The notes: generated by a model not told the origin, from the letters alone. Counted from the stretch's first letter, positions 1 through 8,371 are shown. The stretch: DNA of 64,000 nucleotides from Bacillus alveayuensis (GCA_030812955.1 JAUSTR010000006.1:1-64000), one strand, 5' to 3'. Numbers and translations: made by a program.

Positions 1-10
1 TGGTACGCAT

Positions 11-75
11 AAATAATCACCAACTTAAATAAAATTCAGGTCTATTATAACCTAAATTTAATGTTGGTGTTATTT
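11..75. repeat. Long imperfect inverted repeat (nested hairpin)
   Basis: Outer arms at 11..24 and 63..75 pair over CACCAAC/GTTGGTG with one unpaired base further out. Inner arms at 32..41 and 50..59 match at 9 of 10 positions around an 8-base loop. It is AT-rich, and no T-run directly follows on either side, so it is not an obvious terminator. It could be an RNA structure or the end of an element lying outside the window. Confidence 0.5.
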
Positions 76-207
76 ATTCCGTCTAAGTTTTTTTTTTAAT
101 TTTATAAAAATGATTAAACTCGATAGAGTATATTCTAAAAAATGTAGAACAAGACATTCAAATGAAGCTTATGAACAATTTTAACGAGAATCTTCTAAAC
201 GGCCCTA

Positions 208-221
208 ACTAACTGGTTAGT
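208..221. promoter_or_regulatory. TetR-type operator, copy 1
   Basis: Perfect palindrome ACTAAC-TG-GTTAGT. The same arms occur in front of the acyl-CoA dehydrogenase gene (6292..6309) and, more loosely, in front of the thiolase gene (2293..2318). This makes it a likely site of the neighbouring TetR regulator, controlling a gene to the left of the window. The regulator-site pairing is inferred from proximity. Confidence 0.55.
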
Positions 222-345
222 ATGTGAAAGGAAATGGTATACCGTCATGTCTCTCAATATTAGAGAAAATTTATACATCCCCCCTCCCCCCTCTTTGCGT
301 CATGATCATAAAAGGCGCATAGCGGATGGTGAATGCGAATGAAGT

Positions 346-918
346 TTATTGATCGACGAATTGAATTCCGTTTAAAATGAAATCTACATAAATTTTTGCA
401 AGCTGCTCTTCCGATACCTCGCCCTCTGGATGAAACCAATAATAACTCCAGTTTGTAATTCCTAAAATGGCAAAGGTCAACATATCTGGTGGCAAATGAT
501 TTTTAAACTGTTGTTTTTCCATTCCAATTTCGATTAATTTTTGATAATTTTTTCGAAATTGATTTCGTTTCGCCTTAATTTCTTTTAAATGCTGATCATT
601 TAAATGACGCATTTCTCGGAAAAAAATTCTAGCGCTTCTCCGTTGAGACTTAATATTTGTAATGAGCATATAAACAATTTCGTGTAATTTAGTTATACAG
701 TCCGTATTTGGATTTTCTAAGATTTGTTTTTGTTGCTTTAAAAGTTCTTCAATATAACTTATGCAAATATCTTTTAACAACTCCTCTTTACTATTGTAAT
801 AATAATAAAAAGTTCCTTTTGTTACCCCGATTGTTTCAACAATTTCTTGTATAGATGTTTCTTTAAAACCTTTTTCGTCAAAAAGTTCAATGCTTGTTTT
901 GATAATTTTTTCTTTCAT
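346..918 (-). CDS. TetR/AcrR family transcriptional regulator of the acyl-CoA cluster
   Basis: 190 residues. An N-terminal TetR helix-turn-helix occupies about residues 5-50, with the typical GVTKGTFYYYYNSKEELL recognition region. The C-terminal half resembles the ligand domain of FadR/KstR2-type regulators that sense acyl-CoA thioesters. The start ATG follows an AGAGGG ribosome site. It is the last gene of a minus-strand series that begins with an acyl-CoA dehydrogenase, and three matching palindromes in the cluster are plausible operators. It is not the orthologue of Bacillus FadR, whose distinct operator appears at 18239. Family is clear; ligand and targets are inferred. Confidence 0.85.
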   Translation of the reverse strand: MKEKIIKTSIELFDEKGFKETSIQEIVETIGVTKGTFYYYYNSKEELLKDICISYIEELLKQQKQILENPNTDCITKLHEIVYMLITNIKSQRRSARIFFREMRHLNDQHLKEIKAKRNQFRKNYQKLIEIGMEKQQFKNHLPPDMLTFAILGITNWSYYWFHPEGEVSEEQLAKIYVDFILNGIQFVDQ

Positions 919-1051
919 TTATAAATTCCCTCTCACTTAGTAAAAATTTTTCATTATTATAGCATAAATGATGTTCATATTTTAATGTTCTACTAATTTG
1001 AGAGAGGTAAAAATAAACTTCTTTCAATTGCCAAAGCTCTAACTTTCTTTA

Positions 1052-2221
1052 CTACTCACGTTCAATAATCGTAGCAATTCCTTGTCCTCCCCCGATACAT
1101 GCTGTAATTAAGGCATATCTTCCCCCAGAACGTTGTAATTCATAGACCGACTTTGTTATTAAAATGGCACCTGTGGCACCAAGGGGATGTCCATGAGCAA
1201 TTGCACCACCGTTAACATTTACTTTATCTGGATTCATATTTAACTCTCTGTCACAGGCGATCACTTGCGCAGCAAACGCTTCATTGATTTCAATAAGATC
1301 CATATCTTCTAAAGAAAGCCCGGATTTTTCCAACACTTTTTTGGTTGCTGGAACAGGTCCAATCCCCATAATGTTTGGGTCCACTCCAGCTACAGCATAT
1401 TCACGAATGACAGCTAGTGGAGTGATTCCTAATTCTTCTGCCTTTTCTCTTGCCATGACAACCAAAGCTGATGCGGCATCATTTAAACCAGAGCTATTAC
1501 CTGCTGTAACCGATCCACCTTCAAGAAAAGCAGGTTTTAGCTTTGATAAAGCTTCCATTGATGTTTCTGGACGAGGATGTTCGTCCGTTTGAAAAACGAT
1601 TGGATCACCTTTTTTAACAGGAATGTGGATGGGTACAATTTGTTGATCAAACCGCCCTTCCCTCATGGCTGCAGCCATTTTTTGCTGGCTTCTAAGTGCA
1701 AATTCATCTTGTTCTTCACGACTGATTCCATATTTTTTCACAAGATTTTCTGCTGTGATTCCCATCGGTGGATCGCCTATTTCTTTAGGCGACAATTGTG
1801 ATTTACGGAAACGTGGATGTATTGAACTATATGGTTTTTCTGGACGATCCATTAAATACGGGGCGCGGCTCATGCTCTCGGTTCCACCAGCAATATAAAT
1901 ATCGCCATCTCCAGATCGGATGGCTTGAGCAGCAAGATTTACAGCATTAATCCCTGATCCGCATTGCCGGTCAACGGTCATTCCTGGAATTTCAATCGAT
2001 AAACCTGTTTGCAAAGCTGTTAATCGAGCAATATTCCCACCACCACTTAAAACATTTCCAAAAATGACATCATTGATCATTTCGGGGCGGATTTTTGCCC
2101 GTTTGATCGCTTCTTTGATCACTTCAGCTCCAAATACGTGTGCTGGAACTGTGGCAAGTGCACTCCCTTGTTTTCCAATGGCTGTACGAACTGCCGAAAC
2201 GATCACAGCATCTCTTTTCAA
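1052..2221 (-). CDS. Acetyl-CoA acyltransferase (thiolase)
   Basis: 389 residues, full length for a degradative thiolase. The nucleophilic cysteine is C87 in DRQCGSG. The second active-site pair is H345 in HGHPLG and C375 in CIGGGQG. The enzyme cleaves 3-oxoacyl-CoA with CoA, the last step of a beta-oxidation turn, in the cytosol. The start is a TTG preceded by GGAGTGAGG. An operator-like palindrome at 2293..2318 sits 72 bases upstream, so the gene probably has its own TetR-controlled promoter. The downstream neighbour is the tetR gene. Chain-length specificity cannot be read from the sequence. Confidence 0.93.
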   Translation of the reverse strand: MKRDAVIVSAVRTAIGKQGSALATVPAHVFGAEVIKEAIKRAKIRPEMINDVIFGNVLSGGGNIARLTALQTGLSIEIPGMTVDRQCGSGINAVNLAAQAIRSGDGDIYIAGGTESMSRAPYLMDRPEKPYSSIHPRFRKSQLSPKEIGDPPMGITAENLVKKYGISREEQDEFALRSQQKMAAAMREGRFDQQIVPIHIPVKKGDPIVFQTDEHPRPETSMEALSKLKPAFLEGGSVTAGNSSGLNDAASALVVMAREKAEELGITPLAVIREYAVAGVDPNIMGIGPVPATKKVLEKSGLSLEDMDLIEINEAFAAQVIACDRELNMNPDKVNVNGGAIAHGHPLGATGAILITKSVYELQRSGGRYALITACIGGGQGIATIIERE

Positions 2222-2292
2222 ACTTCCTCACTCCTTAAGATAATCATATTGAAATTCAGCCTCGCTTTTCTCTTTAAATTTTTTAAATGAAA

Positions 2293-2318
2293 ATACATAC
2301 TTACTAGTAGGTATGTAT
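2293..2318. promoter_or_regulatory. TetR-type operator, copy 2 (extended palindrome)
   Basis: A 26-base palindrome with arms ATACATAC and GTATGTAT around a CTAG centre; only one symmetric pair is mismatched. Its core (2297..2314) aligns with the 18-base palindrome at 6292..6309 as ATACT-AC--GT--GTAT. It lies between the PanE-like gene and the thiolase start, so it would control thiolase plus tetR. Confidence 0.6.
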
Positions 2319-2396
2319 CCATTATTTATAATAAAGATAATTTTCTGAATTTTCGACTGGTTTTTTTCTATTTTTTTCATATCATCGTTCATCAAA

Positions 2397-3311
2397 TCAA
2401 GAGGTAGATGAATCGATATATTTTAATAGACGATAAATCGTTTCAAGTACTGGAGTTTCTACTTGAAATTCCTTTCCTTTTTTGACTATATGACCACAAA
2501 TCGATTCAATTTCCATCCTTTTCCCTCGTAATCGATCTTGCAGCATCGATGTTTTATGATCTTTGGCAAAATTCCCACGTTCTAATATTTCTTTAGTAAA
2601 GTTATCGTCTATTTTCATACCAACCTGTTGAGCGACAGAAATCGCTTCTTTGCAAATCGTTTGTGCCGTTTGATACAATTGTGGATGTTCTAATATATTA
2701 CCGACACTTATTTTTAGCAGAGCGGAAAGTGGGTTAAAGGTAACATTCCAAAGCAGTTTTTTCCATTTCACCTCCATAATGTGTTCAGAAACAAACGTTT
2801 GAATGTTAGCCTTATTGAAAAGAGAAGCAATTTCCTCCGCCACGTCTTGATTCCTTACATCAACTGCACCAATGACGAGACGTGGCGGCCGGCCAATTTG
2901 CTTAACAACCCCTTCTTTCAAAACCGAGGCTTGAATATAAACAGCAGCGGATATAACTCGATTTGCTCCAAAAATGTCGGATAATACTTCTTCATTGTCT
3001 ACTCCATTTTGCAACGTTAAAAGCCAAGCATCTTTTTTTAAAATAGGCAGGAGCTTTTCTGCCACTTCTTTTGTGGTGTTTGATTTTAAACAAATAAGGG
3101 CAAGGTCAACATCTCTAAAATAACTAAGTTGATCGGTAAAATATTGATGAACTTTAAAGCTCTCCTTTTCACTAATAATTAATAAACCGTCTTTCTTCAT
3201 GACCTCAAAATTCCTTCCCCTTGCTAAAAAAACAACTTCATTCCCATCTCTCTGAAGGAGACCGCCAAAATACCCACCAACAGCTCCAGTTCCTACGACT
3301 CCAATTTTCAT
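2397..3311 (-). CDS. 2-dehydropantoate 2-reductase family protein (PanE/ApbA-like)
   Basis: 304 residues. An N-terminal Rossmann NADP-binding loop, GTGAVGGYFGG (about 7-17), is followed by the C-terminal helical ApbA domain with the family signature KWKKLLWN...NPLSAL around 185-205. Family members reduce ketopantoate to pantoate with NADPH for coenzyme A synthesis, but many Bacillaceae paralogues have other 2-keto acid substrates. This copy sits inside an acyl-CoA degradation cluster, 29 bases after the MaoC gene, so a catabolic role is at least as likely. A GGTGGG ribosome site precedes the ATG. Confidence 0.85.
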   Translation of the reverse strand: MKIGVVGTGAVGGYFGGLLQRDGNEVVFLARGRNFEVMKKDGLLIISEKESFKVHQYFTDQLSYFRDVDLALICLKSNTTKEVAEKLLPILKKDAWLLTLQNGVDNEEVLSDIFGANRVISAAVYIQASVLKEGVVKQIGRPPRLVIGAVDVRNQDVAEEIASLFNKANIQTFVSEHIMEVKWKKLLWNVTFNPLSALLKISVGNILEHPQLYQTAQTICKEAISVAQQVGMKIDDNFTKEILERGNFAKDHKTSMLQDRLRGKRMEIESICGHIVKKGKEFQVETPVLETIYRLLKYIDSSTS

Positions 3312-3340
3312 TGTAGACCCACCTTAACATGCATCATTAT

Positions 3341-3745
3341 TCATTCATATAGTGAAAAGATGACCTCTCCTTTGACCACTTCATTTCCGTTTTGATTTAC
3401 AGCAGCGACTTGAAAATGTAATTGATGATGATTTTTTTCTTTTAATATTGCTTTTAAAGTGATCACATCGTTCAAAAAGACCATTCCTTTAAATCGGACA
3501 GAATAATCTTGAATAAATCCTTCTTCAAAATAGGGGGTGAAGAGTTTGGCCAAATTTCCCATTGTCCACATTCCATGGGCTATAATTCCTGGCAGCCCTG
3601 CTTTCTTCGCCTCTTCATCAATTGTATGGATCGGGTTATAATCACCGGAAGCCCCTGCATACTTAATTAAGTCTATCCTCGATACAGGTTTCAGTTGTAC
3701 ATATTGCAACGACTGTCCTATTTGTAAATCACATATTTTATTCAA
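3341..3745 (-). CDS. MaoC-family (R)-hydratase, catalytic half
   Basis: 134 residues forming a single hot-dog fold. It carries the hydratase-2 motif GASGDYNPIH, giving a catalytic Asp35/His40 pair. The start is a TTG whose frame overlaps the last bases of the upstream gene (TTGA); AAAGGAG lies 8 bases before it. Translational coupling to a second, differently specialised hot-dog protein suggests a heterodimeric enoyl-CoA hydratase/dehydratase, as known for HadAB-like and steroid side-chain (ChsH1/ChsH2) enzymes. The pairing is inferred from gene order. Confidence 0.88.
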   Translation of the reverse strand: MNKICDLQIGQSLQYVQLKPVSRIDLIKYAGASGDYNPIHTIDEEAKKAGLPGIIAHGMWTMGNLAKLFTPYFEEGFIQDYSVRFKGMVFLNDVITLKAILKEKNHHQLHFQVAAVNQNGNEVVKGEVIFSLYE

Positions 3746-4191
3746 GTTGTCATCTCCTTTCGAACCGTTTCCGTAATAATAACAGTTTGTTTCGAAGTGA
3801 AAATTGTCCGACCAGTTCGATCTTCCCCAAAGCTTTGAATGATTAAAAAGCCCAACAATCCACTATTTCCTTTTTTCTCAACATAATTTTCTATTTTTGA
3901 ATAACAAAAAATTTCTTCCCCTACAAAAAGCGGCCGTTCATAATGATAGGTTTGCTCTCCGTGAATGAGACCTTTTTTTGGAAGATTTAATCCTTCAATA
4001 ACCCCGTAATCAAATACCCGCGGAAATGTTGGTGGTGCGATATTGCTTTGATAGCGTGATTTTTTTCCTGTTTCTTCATCGATGAAAATTGGATGAGGGT
4101 CAGCGATTGCTTCCGCAAATTTCTTTACAGCCCCTCTTTCGACAATATTTTTTACCTTATTAGAACATTTTCCGATAAGACCTTCTAACAT
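3742..4191 (-). CDS. MaoC N-terminal-type (FAS1-like) dehydratase subunit
   Basis: 149 residues with hot-dog fold features of the MaoC_dehydrat_N group: ADPHPIFIDE near residue 31 and the NIAPPTFPR loop after it. The strict hydratase-2 motif of its partner is absent, so it probably provides the acyl-binding half of a two-subunit hydratase with the downstream gene, which it overlaps by four bases. It follows the SDR gene by 20 bases in the same transcript. The physiological substrate is unknown. Confidence 0.82.
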   Translation of the reverse strand: MLEGLIGKCSNKVKNIVERGAVKKFAEAIADPHPIFIDEETGKKSRYQSNIAPPTFPRVFDYGVIEGLNLPKKGLIHGEQTYHYERPLFVGEEIFCYSKIENYVEKKGNSGLLGFLIIQSFGEDRTGRTIFTSKQTVIITETVRKEMTT

Positions 4192-4211
4192 ACAGGTTCA
4201 CTCCGTTCCAT

Positions 4212-4976
4212 CTAGGTTTTTGGCCCTCCCGCGACATACAATACTTGACCATTAACAAAGGAAGATTTTTCATCTGCAAAGAACGCTACTGCGTTTGCGA
4301 TATCAGCCGGCTTTCCGCTTCTACGTACAGGAATATTTGCGACACTCGCATTGATTAATTCTTCAAATGAAATCCCTAATCGTCTCGCCGTTTCTTTTGT
4401 CATTTCAGTTTCAATAAAACCAGGTGCCACTGCATTTGTCGTAATACCGAATGGGCCAAGCTCAATTGCCAGTGTTTTTGTAAATCCTTGTATGCCTGCT
4501 TTAGCAGCAGCATAATTGGCCTGGCCACGGTTACCAAGTGCTGAAGTAGATGAAATGTTTATGATGCGCCCATATTTTCTCTCGACCATATATTTTTGAG
4601 CGGCACGGGCACAGTAAAAGGATCCTTTTAAATGGACATCCATAACTGTTTCCCAATCTGAGTCGGTCATTTTAATCAATAAATTATCACGAATGACCCC
4701 AGCATTATTCACAAGAATATCGATCGATCCAAATGTATCCACAACTTCTTTTACGGTCTTTTCTACTTGTTCTCGATCCGTTACATTAACCACCTTTGAA
4801 AAAACATCATATCCTTTTTCTTTTAATTGCATCGTTGTATCCCTTAACGCTTCTTCGTTCAAATCAATGAAAGCGACCTTTGCTCCTTCCTCGGCAAAAA
4901 GCTCCACAATCCCTTTTCCAATTCCACGGCTTCCCCCTGTAACAAATGCTACTCTTCCTTGAAATCTACCTGCCAT
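4212..4976 (-). CDS. SDR-family 3-oxoacyl reductase / 3-hydroxyacyl-CoA dehydrogenase (FabG-like)
   Basis: 254 residues. The NAD(P) loop TGGSRGIG is at about 13-20, the NNAG motif at 90-93, and the catalytic triad is S142, Y155 and K159 (YAAAK). It looks like FabG, but its placement between an acyl-CoA dehydrogenase and MaoC hydratases makes an oxidative role on (R)-3-hydroxyacyl-CoA plausible. (R)-specific MaoC hydratases pair with SDR enzymes in this way. The ribosome site AGGAGG lies 7 bases before the ATG. Confidence 0.88.
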   Translation of the reverse strand: MAGRFQGRVAFVTGGSRGIGKGIVELFAEEGAKVAFIDLNEEALRDTTMQLKEKGYDVFSKVVNVTDREQVEKTVKEVVDTFGSIDILVNNAGVIRDNLLIKMTDSDWETVMDVHLKGSFYCARAAQKYMVERKYGRIINISSTSALGNRGQANYAAAKAGIQGFTKTLAIELGPFGITTNAVAPGFIETEMTKETARRLGISFEELINASVANIPVRRSGKPADIANAVAFFADEKSSFVNGQVLYVAGGPKT

Positions 4977-5056
4977 CTTTCATACCTCCTAAAAAATTAA
5001 AAATCTATCAATATACTTTAAAAAGTATACGAAAAAGAGAGCGTTTTCATGACTGT

Positions 5057-6235
5057 TTAAATAAATTGACCAATTTTCACATGTCCTTTTAATAAGTTTC
5101 TCGCAATGATCATTCGTTGAATTTCATCCGTACCATCATAAATTCTCCAAAGTCTTGCTTCCCGGTACCATCGTTCAATGGGCAATTCTCTTGTATACCC
5201 CATTCCGCCATGTATTTGTAATACTCTGTCTACTACTCTATTTCCTACATTAGCGCCAAATAATTTTGCCATGGAAGCTAAATGACGGTTATCTTCTCCT
5301 TGATCAAGGGTAAAGGCTGCATTTAGTACGAGCCATTTTGCTGCTTCTATTTCCACAGCAGAATCAGCAATTTGCCATTGGATGGCTTGTCGTTTTGCAA
5401 TCGGTTTTCCAAAGGTAATTCTTTCTTTTGAATAATCGATAGCCATCTGCAAGAGACGTTCAGCTGTACCAACCGCCCTTGCACCAACAATCCATCTTGC
5501 AAAACCGATCCATTCTAACCCAAGATGATAACCTTTGTGCACTTCACCTAAAATATTTTCTTCTGGAACGCGGACATTTTCAAACACAAGGCTTGCTGGG
5601 CCCCATTGTCCCATCGTATGTATATACTCCGATCTCCAGCCCATAACACGATCGACTATAAAGCACGTGACCCCTTCACGCCCTAACGTTTCTTTATGCT
5701 TCTCTTTATCTGTTATCGCAATGACCATAACAAAATCTGCTTCGTTTCCGCCGGTAATAAACGTTTTTTCACCATTTAATACCCACTCATTTCCGTCTTT
5801 TACTGCCATCATCTTAATATTTCTTGTATCAGATCCTGCACTTGGTTCGGTCATAGCAAAACATGATTTTTTCTCCCCATTAATGGTAGGGATTAAGTAT
5901 TTTTTCTTTTGCTCTTCATTTGCATAATAAAGAATATTATCAGCAGACCCGCCAAATTGAAAAGGAACAAATGTTTTAGAAATTTCCATATATACAATCG
6001 CCAACATAACATTTCCTAAATCAGCGCCTCCATATTCAGCCGGAGTATTAATTCCCCAGAACCCTGCTTCCTTTGCCTTTAGCTGAAGCTCCTTTAATTT
6101 TCCAGGAGGGAGGCTTGGTTTTCCTTCCCTTTCATTTCGGAGCACTTCATTTTCTAAAGGCATAAGCTCTTTTTCAACAAACTTTCTAATGGTTTTTTGA
6201 ACCATCTTTTGCTCTTCTGTAAGACGTAAATGCAT
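5057..6235 (-). CDS. Acyl-CoA dehydrogenase
   Basis: 392 residues, the full ACAD fold. FAD/substrate motifs include CFAMTEPSAGSDT in the middle domain and GGMGYTRELPIER near the C-terminus. The position usually filled by the catalytic glutamate (YEGT) is aspartate here, in YDGTDEIQR (about D367), as in ACAD10/11-like enzymes. The ATG at 6235 is preferred over the adjacent upstream TTG because GGAGAGG is then 5 bases away. It is the first gene of the cluster and lies directly behind the palindromic operator at 6292. Substrate unknown; a branched or modified acyl-CoA is possible. Confidence 0.92.
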   Translation of the reverse strand: MHLRLTEEQKMVQKTIRKFVEKELMPLENEVLRNEREGKPSLPPGKLKELQLKAKEAGFWGINTPAEYGGADLGNVMLAIVYMEISKTFVPFQFGGSADNILYYANEEQKKKYLIPTINGEKKSCFAMTEPSAGSDTRNIKMMAVKDGNEWVLNGEKTFITGGNEADFVMVIAITDKEKHKETLGREGVTCFIVDRVMGWRSEYIHTMGQWGPASLVFENVRVPEENILGEVHKGYHLGLEWIGFARWIVGARAVGTAERLLQMAIDYSKERITFGKPIAKRQAIQWQIADSAVEIEAAKWLVLNAAFTLDQGEDNRHLASMAKLFGANVGNRVVDRVLQIHGGMGYTRELPIERWYREARLWRIYDGTDEIQRMIIARNLLKGHVKIGQFI

Positions 6236-6291
6236 CAATTCCTCTCCATTCTTTTTACAATTATTTAAAAATTGGCAGTCAGATTATCATT

Positions 6292-6309
6292 ATACTAACC
6301 AGTTAGTAT
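6292..6309. promoter_or_regulatory. TetR-type operator, copy 3
   Basis: Perfect-arm palindrome ATACTAAC-CA-GTTAGTAT located 57 bases before the acyl-CoA dehydrogenase start. It shares both arms with the palindrome at 208..221. Probably the main operator of the acyl-CoA cluster, bound by the TetR protein encoded at 346..918. Confidence 0.7.
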
Positions 6310-6388
6310 GTTAATTCTATTTTATTTAGAAATTTCAGATAATTCAAGTGTTTTTTGTATTTCTTTAATTTATATAGAAAATAAATAA

Positions 6389-6427
6389 CCCACCTAATAA
6401 CGCCCTGACAAAGACGTGTTAGGTGGG
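6389..6427 (-). terminator. Terminator after the YdcZ-family gene
   Basis: Stem CCCACCTAA / TTAGGTGGG just downstream of the stop of the minus-strand gene at 6436. The AT-rich tail is not a long T-run, so strength is uncertain. Confidence 0.55.
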
Positions 6428-6435
6428 ACAAATGT

Positions 6436-6870
6436 TTATTCCTTATAAAATAGAAATAGTGCACCAAATAATAAGACGATTCCCATCATTCTTTTCATAT
6501 CAAATGGAATTTGTTTTCCTCCAAACAGTCCAAAATGATCAATCATCGCACTCATGACTAATTGTCCAGCAATGATGGCAATGATGGAAGTAGCAACCCC
6601 TACTTTTGGAACTGAAAGCACCATGATAAAGACGTAAAAAGCACCTAATAAACCGCCGAGTAATTGCCATTTTGGAACGGAAAACATTTGTAACACGTTT
6701 CCTTTTCCAAAAAACAACTGAAATAAAAATAATGCGATCGTACCGATTAAAAAAGAAATGAATGCCCCTTCTAATACACCTACTTTTTTGCCAAGACCAC
6801 CGTTGATGGAAGCTTGGATGGATGTTGCCATTCCTGCAATGACGGTCACGAACATTAATAACAACTTCAT
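6436..6870 (-). CDS. YdcZ/DUF606 family small DMT-type membrane protein
   Basis: 144 residues with about five hydrophobic membrane segments and the small-residue-rich start typical of the DMT_YdcZ family (MATSIQASINGGLGKKVG). These proteins are half-size members of the drug/metabolite transporter superfamily and act in the cytoplasmic membrane; substrates are largely unknown. It is a single gene with its own terminator-like hairpin (6389..6427). The ATG is preceded by AAAGGTG. There is no contextual clue to the substrate. Confidence 0.8.
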   Translation of the reverse strand: MKLLLMFVTVIAGMATSIQASINGGLGKKVGVLEGAFISFLIGTIALFLFQLFFGKGNVLQMFSVPKWQLLGGLLGAFYVFIMVLSVPKVGVATSIIAIIAGQLVMSAMIDHFGLFGGKQIPFDMKRMMGIVLLFGALFLFYKE

Positions 6871-7064
6871 CTTGACACCTACACCTTTTTTTATGAAAAA
6901 CTATTCGGCAGTATTTCAAATATTCCTGCATAAAGTTGTAACTTTTTGTATCCTTTTTATGATGGATGTCAAAGTTCAGATTTTTTATGGTGATTTCTTA
7001 TTTATTTACTTTTGAAATACCATTCAAGAAATTTTCTTCCTTAATACAAAGTTTAAGAAGGGAT

Positions 7065-7439
7065 TCATCGCCAAGCATTCATTCCACCTTTAACATTCGT
7101 TACCCGTTTAAAGCCAAGTTTTTTTAATAATTTACTTGCTTTATTACTTCTCATTCCACTTTGGCAGATCACGATGACTTCTTTATCCTTTGAAAGTTCA
7201 TGAGCTCGTTGTTTTAAATAATGAAGAGGTATGTTTTGAAATCCTCGAATATGATGTGATCGATACTCTGCTTGTGTACGAACATCGAGATATTGCTTAT
7301 CTTTTTGGCCCAGCTCATTTTTTAATTCAGCCGTACTAATATTTCGGACCCCTTTCGTAGGGAGAATGCGCTGAAGAAAAACCAATACAATGAAAATGAT
7401 CAATAAGAAATTGATGATTGTATTTGTATCCAAATTCAT
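7065..7439 (-). CDS. Membrane-anchored rhodanese-domain protein
   Basis: 124 residues. A single N-terminal hydrophobic segment (about 7-23) is followed by a rhodanese domain. The active-site loop CQSGMRS places the persulfide cysteine at C92, and the DVR-AEY motif is at about 52-59. It is likely a membrane-tethered sulfurtransferase. The gene starts within the end of the methyltransferase gene (ATGA overlap) and shares a transcript with it and a glutaredoxin. CsoR/CstR-like palindromes upstream (8082, 8557, 8608) suggest induction by reactive sulfur species, but that is inference. Confidence 0.88.
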   Translation of the reverse strand: MNLDTNTIINFLLIIFIVLVFLQRILPTKGVRNISTAELKNELGQKDKQYLDVRTQAEYRSHHIRGFQNIPLHYLKQRAHELSKDKEVIVICQSGMRSNKASKLLKKLGFKRVTNVKGGMNAWR

Positions 7440-8056
7440 GATGTCCCCTCCTTTGGATCGTGGAAAATACTGCTGTTTACTTCGTTTTTCCCATTTGTGA
7501 TCAACATTCCATAAATCGCTTCATGAAATCTGAATAATTCCGGTTGAAATCCTTTTTGGCGGAAATAGTCGTTAAGCTTTTTTGAAGAAATTCGCTCATG
7601 TACTGGCGGACCCATTTCGCTCTCAATAGCTTCCCAATCAAGAATCAATAATTTTCCATTCGGCTTTAAAACACGGAACATCTCTTCTACTGCCGGATCT
7701 AAATTCGAAACTTCATGGATAACAAATGCGATTAATCCTTTATCGATCGAATTAGATTTTAATGGAATGTTTTCAACATCACTAAATACATACTCAATAT
7801 TCGTGACTCCTTCCTGTTGAGCTTGTTTCTTTAAGTAGTGAAGCATTTGTTCTTGTACATCGATGGCATAAACAGTTTCTTTTGTTTTATTAGCGATTGG
7901 AACGGTAAAAAAACCATTTCCCGCACCAAAATCTGCAACGAAATCTCCTTCTTGAATATGTAAAAGAGAAATGATTTTAACAGGATCCACTAATTCTTTT
8001 CTTTTCGGATCTAACAGCTTCGCTGCTTTTTCAGGATTAAATCGATGTCCTGACAT
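7436..8056 (-). CDS. Class I SAM-dependent methyltransferase
   Basis: 206 residues. SAM-binding motif I is DFGAGNGFFTVPIA (about 40-53), followed by the acidic motif II (AIDVQ) and a Methyltransf_11-type core; LLILDWEAI is the conserved strand after the catalytic region. It is translationally coupled to the downstream rhodanese gene and follows the glutaredoxin gene, with a palindrome (8082..8106) between. Substrate unknown. In this context a thiol or sulfide acceptor is possible but unsupported by sequence. AAAGGAGGAG precedes the ATG. Confidence 0.85.
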   Translation of the reverse strand: MSGHRFNPEKAAKLLDPKRKELVDPVKIISLLHIQEGDFVADFGAGNGFFTVPIANKTKETVYAIDVQEQMLHYLKKQAQQEGVTNIEYVFSDVENIPLKSNSIDKGLIAFVIHEVSNLDPAVEEMFRVLKPNGKLLILDWEAIESEMGPPVHERISSKKLNDYFRQKGFQPELFRFHEAIYGMLITNGKNEVNSSIFHDPKEGTS

Positions 8057-8081
8057 TTTTCTCCTCCTTTCTTTTGTTTAA

Positions 8082-8106
8082 AAGGATACCTATATAAGGT
8101 ATCCTT
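8082..8106. promoter_or_regulatory. CsoR/CstR-like operator palindrome
   Basis: AAGGATACCT-ATATA-AGGTATCCTT is a perfect palindrome between the glutaredoxin and methyltransferase genes. Its core ATACC...GGTAT matches the palindromes at 8557 and 8608 and resembles operators of CsoR/CstR repressors. A CstR-like repressor is encoded at 60377..60637. As RNA it could also form a short hairpin. Confidence 0.5.
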
Positions 8107-8137
8107 AAAAATATTCATAAAATGTTCTCTTTCACTA

Positions 8138-8371
8138 TTAGCGTCCTAATAAGGACATGATAGATTCCGGGTCAAATCCGATGACCCATTGACCGTTAAT
8201 TTCAGTTTGTGGCACTCCCATTTGACCTGTAGTTTCAACAAGCTTTCTTGCTGCAGCTGGATTTAATTGAACATTTACCTCCTCAAATGGTATTCCTCTT
8301 TCTTGTAAAAAGTTTTTTAGCATCACACAATATGGACAAGTTGTTGTTGTGTAAACTGTTACTTTGTTCAT
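8138..8371 (-). CDS. Glutaredoxin-family thiol-disulfide protein
   Basis: 77 residues, a single glutaredoxin/NrdH-type domain. The redox motif is CPYC (C12, C15); the cis-proline lies in GVPQTEI and the C-terminal GFDPE loop is typical. It probably reduces disulfides or persulfides in the cytosol. It is the first gene of the glutaredoxin / methyltransferase / rhodanese series. A palindromic repeat element (8399..8556) lies between the likely promoter and operators at 8557..8622 and this gene. GGAGTAGGG precedes the ATG. Confidence 0.87.
   Translation of the reverse strand: MNKVTVYTTTTCPYCVMLKNFLQERGIPFEEVNVQLNPAAARKLVETTGQMGVPQTEINGQWVIGFDPESIMSLLGR

Larger units (their letters stand above)
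1..345. other. Gene-free left edge
   Basis: No convincing reading frame is present. The stretch holds an imperfect inverted repeat (11..75), a run of ten T (88..97), an operator-like palindrome (208..221) and a C-rich tract (279..294). Because the tetR gene ends at 346 on the minus strand, the palindrome lies downstream of it and would serve a leftward gene beyond the window edge. Confidence 0.6.
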
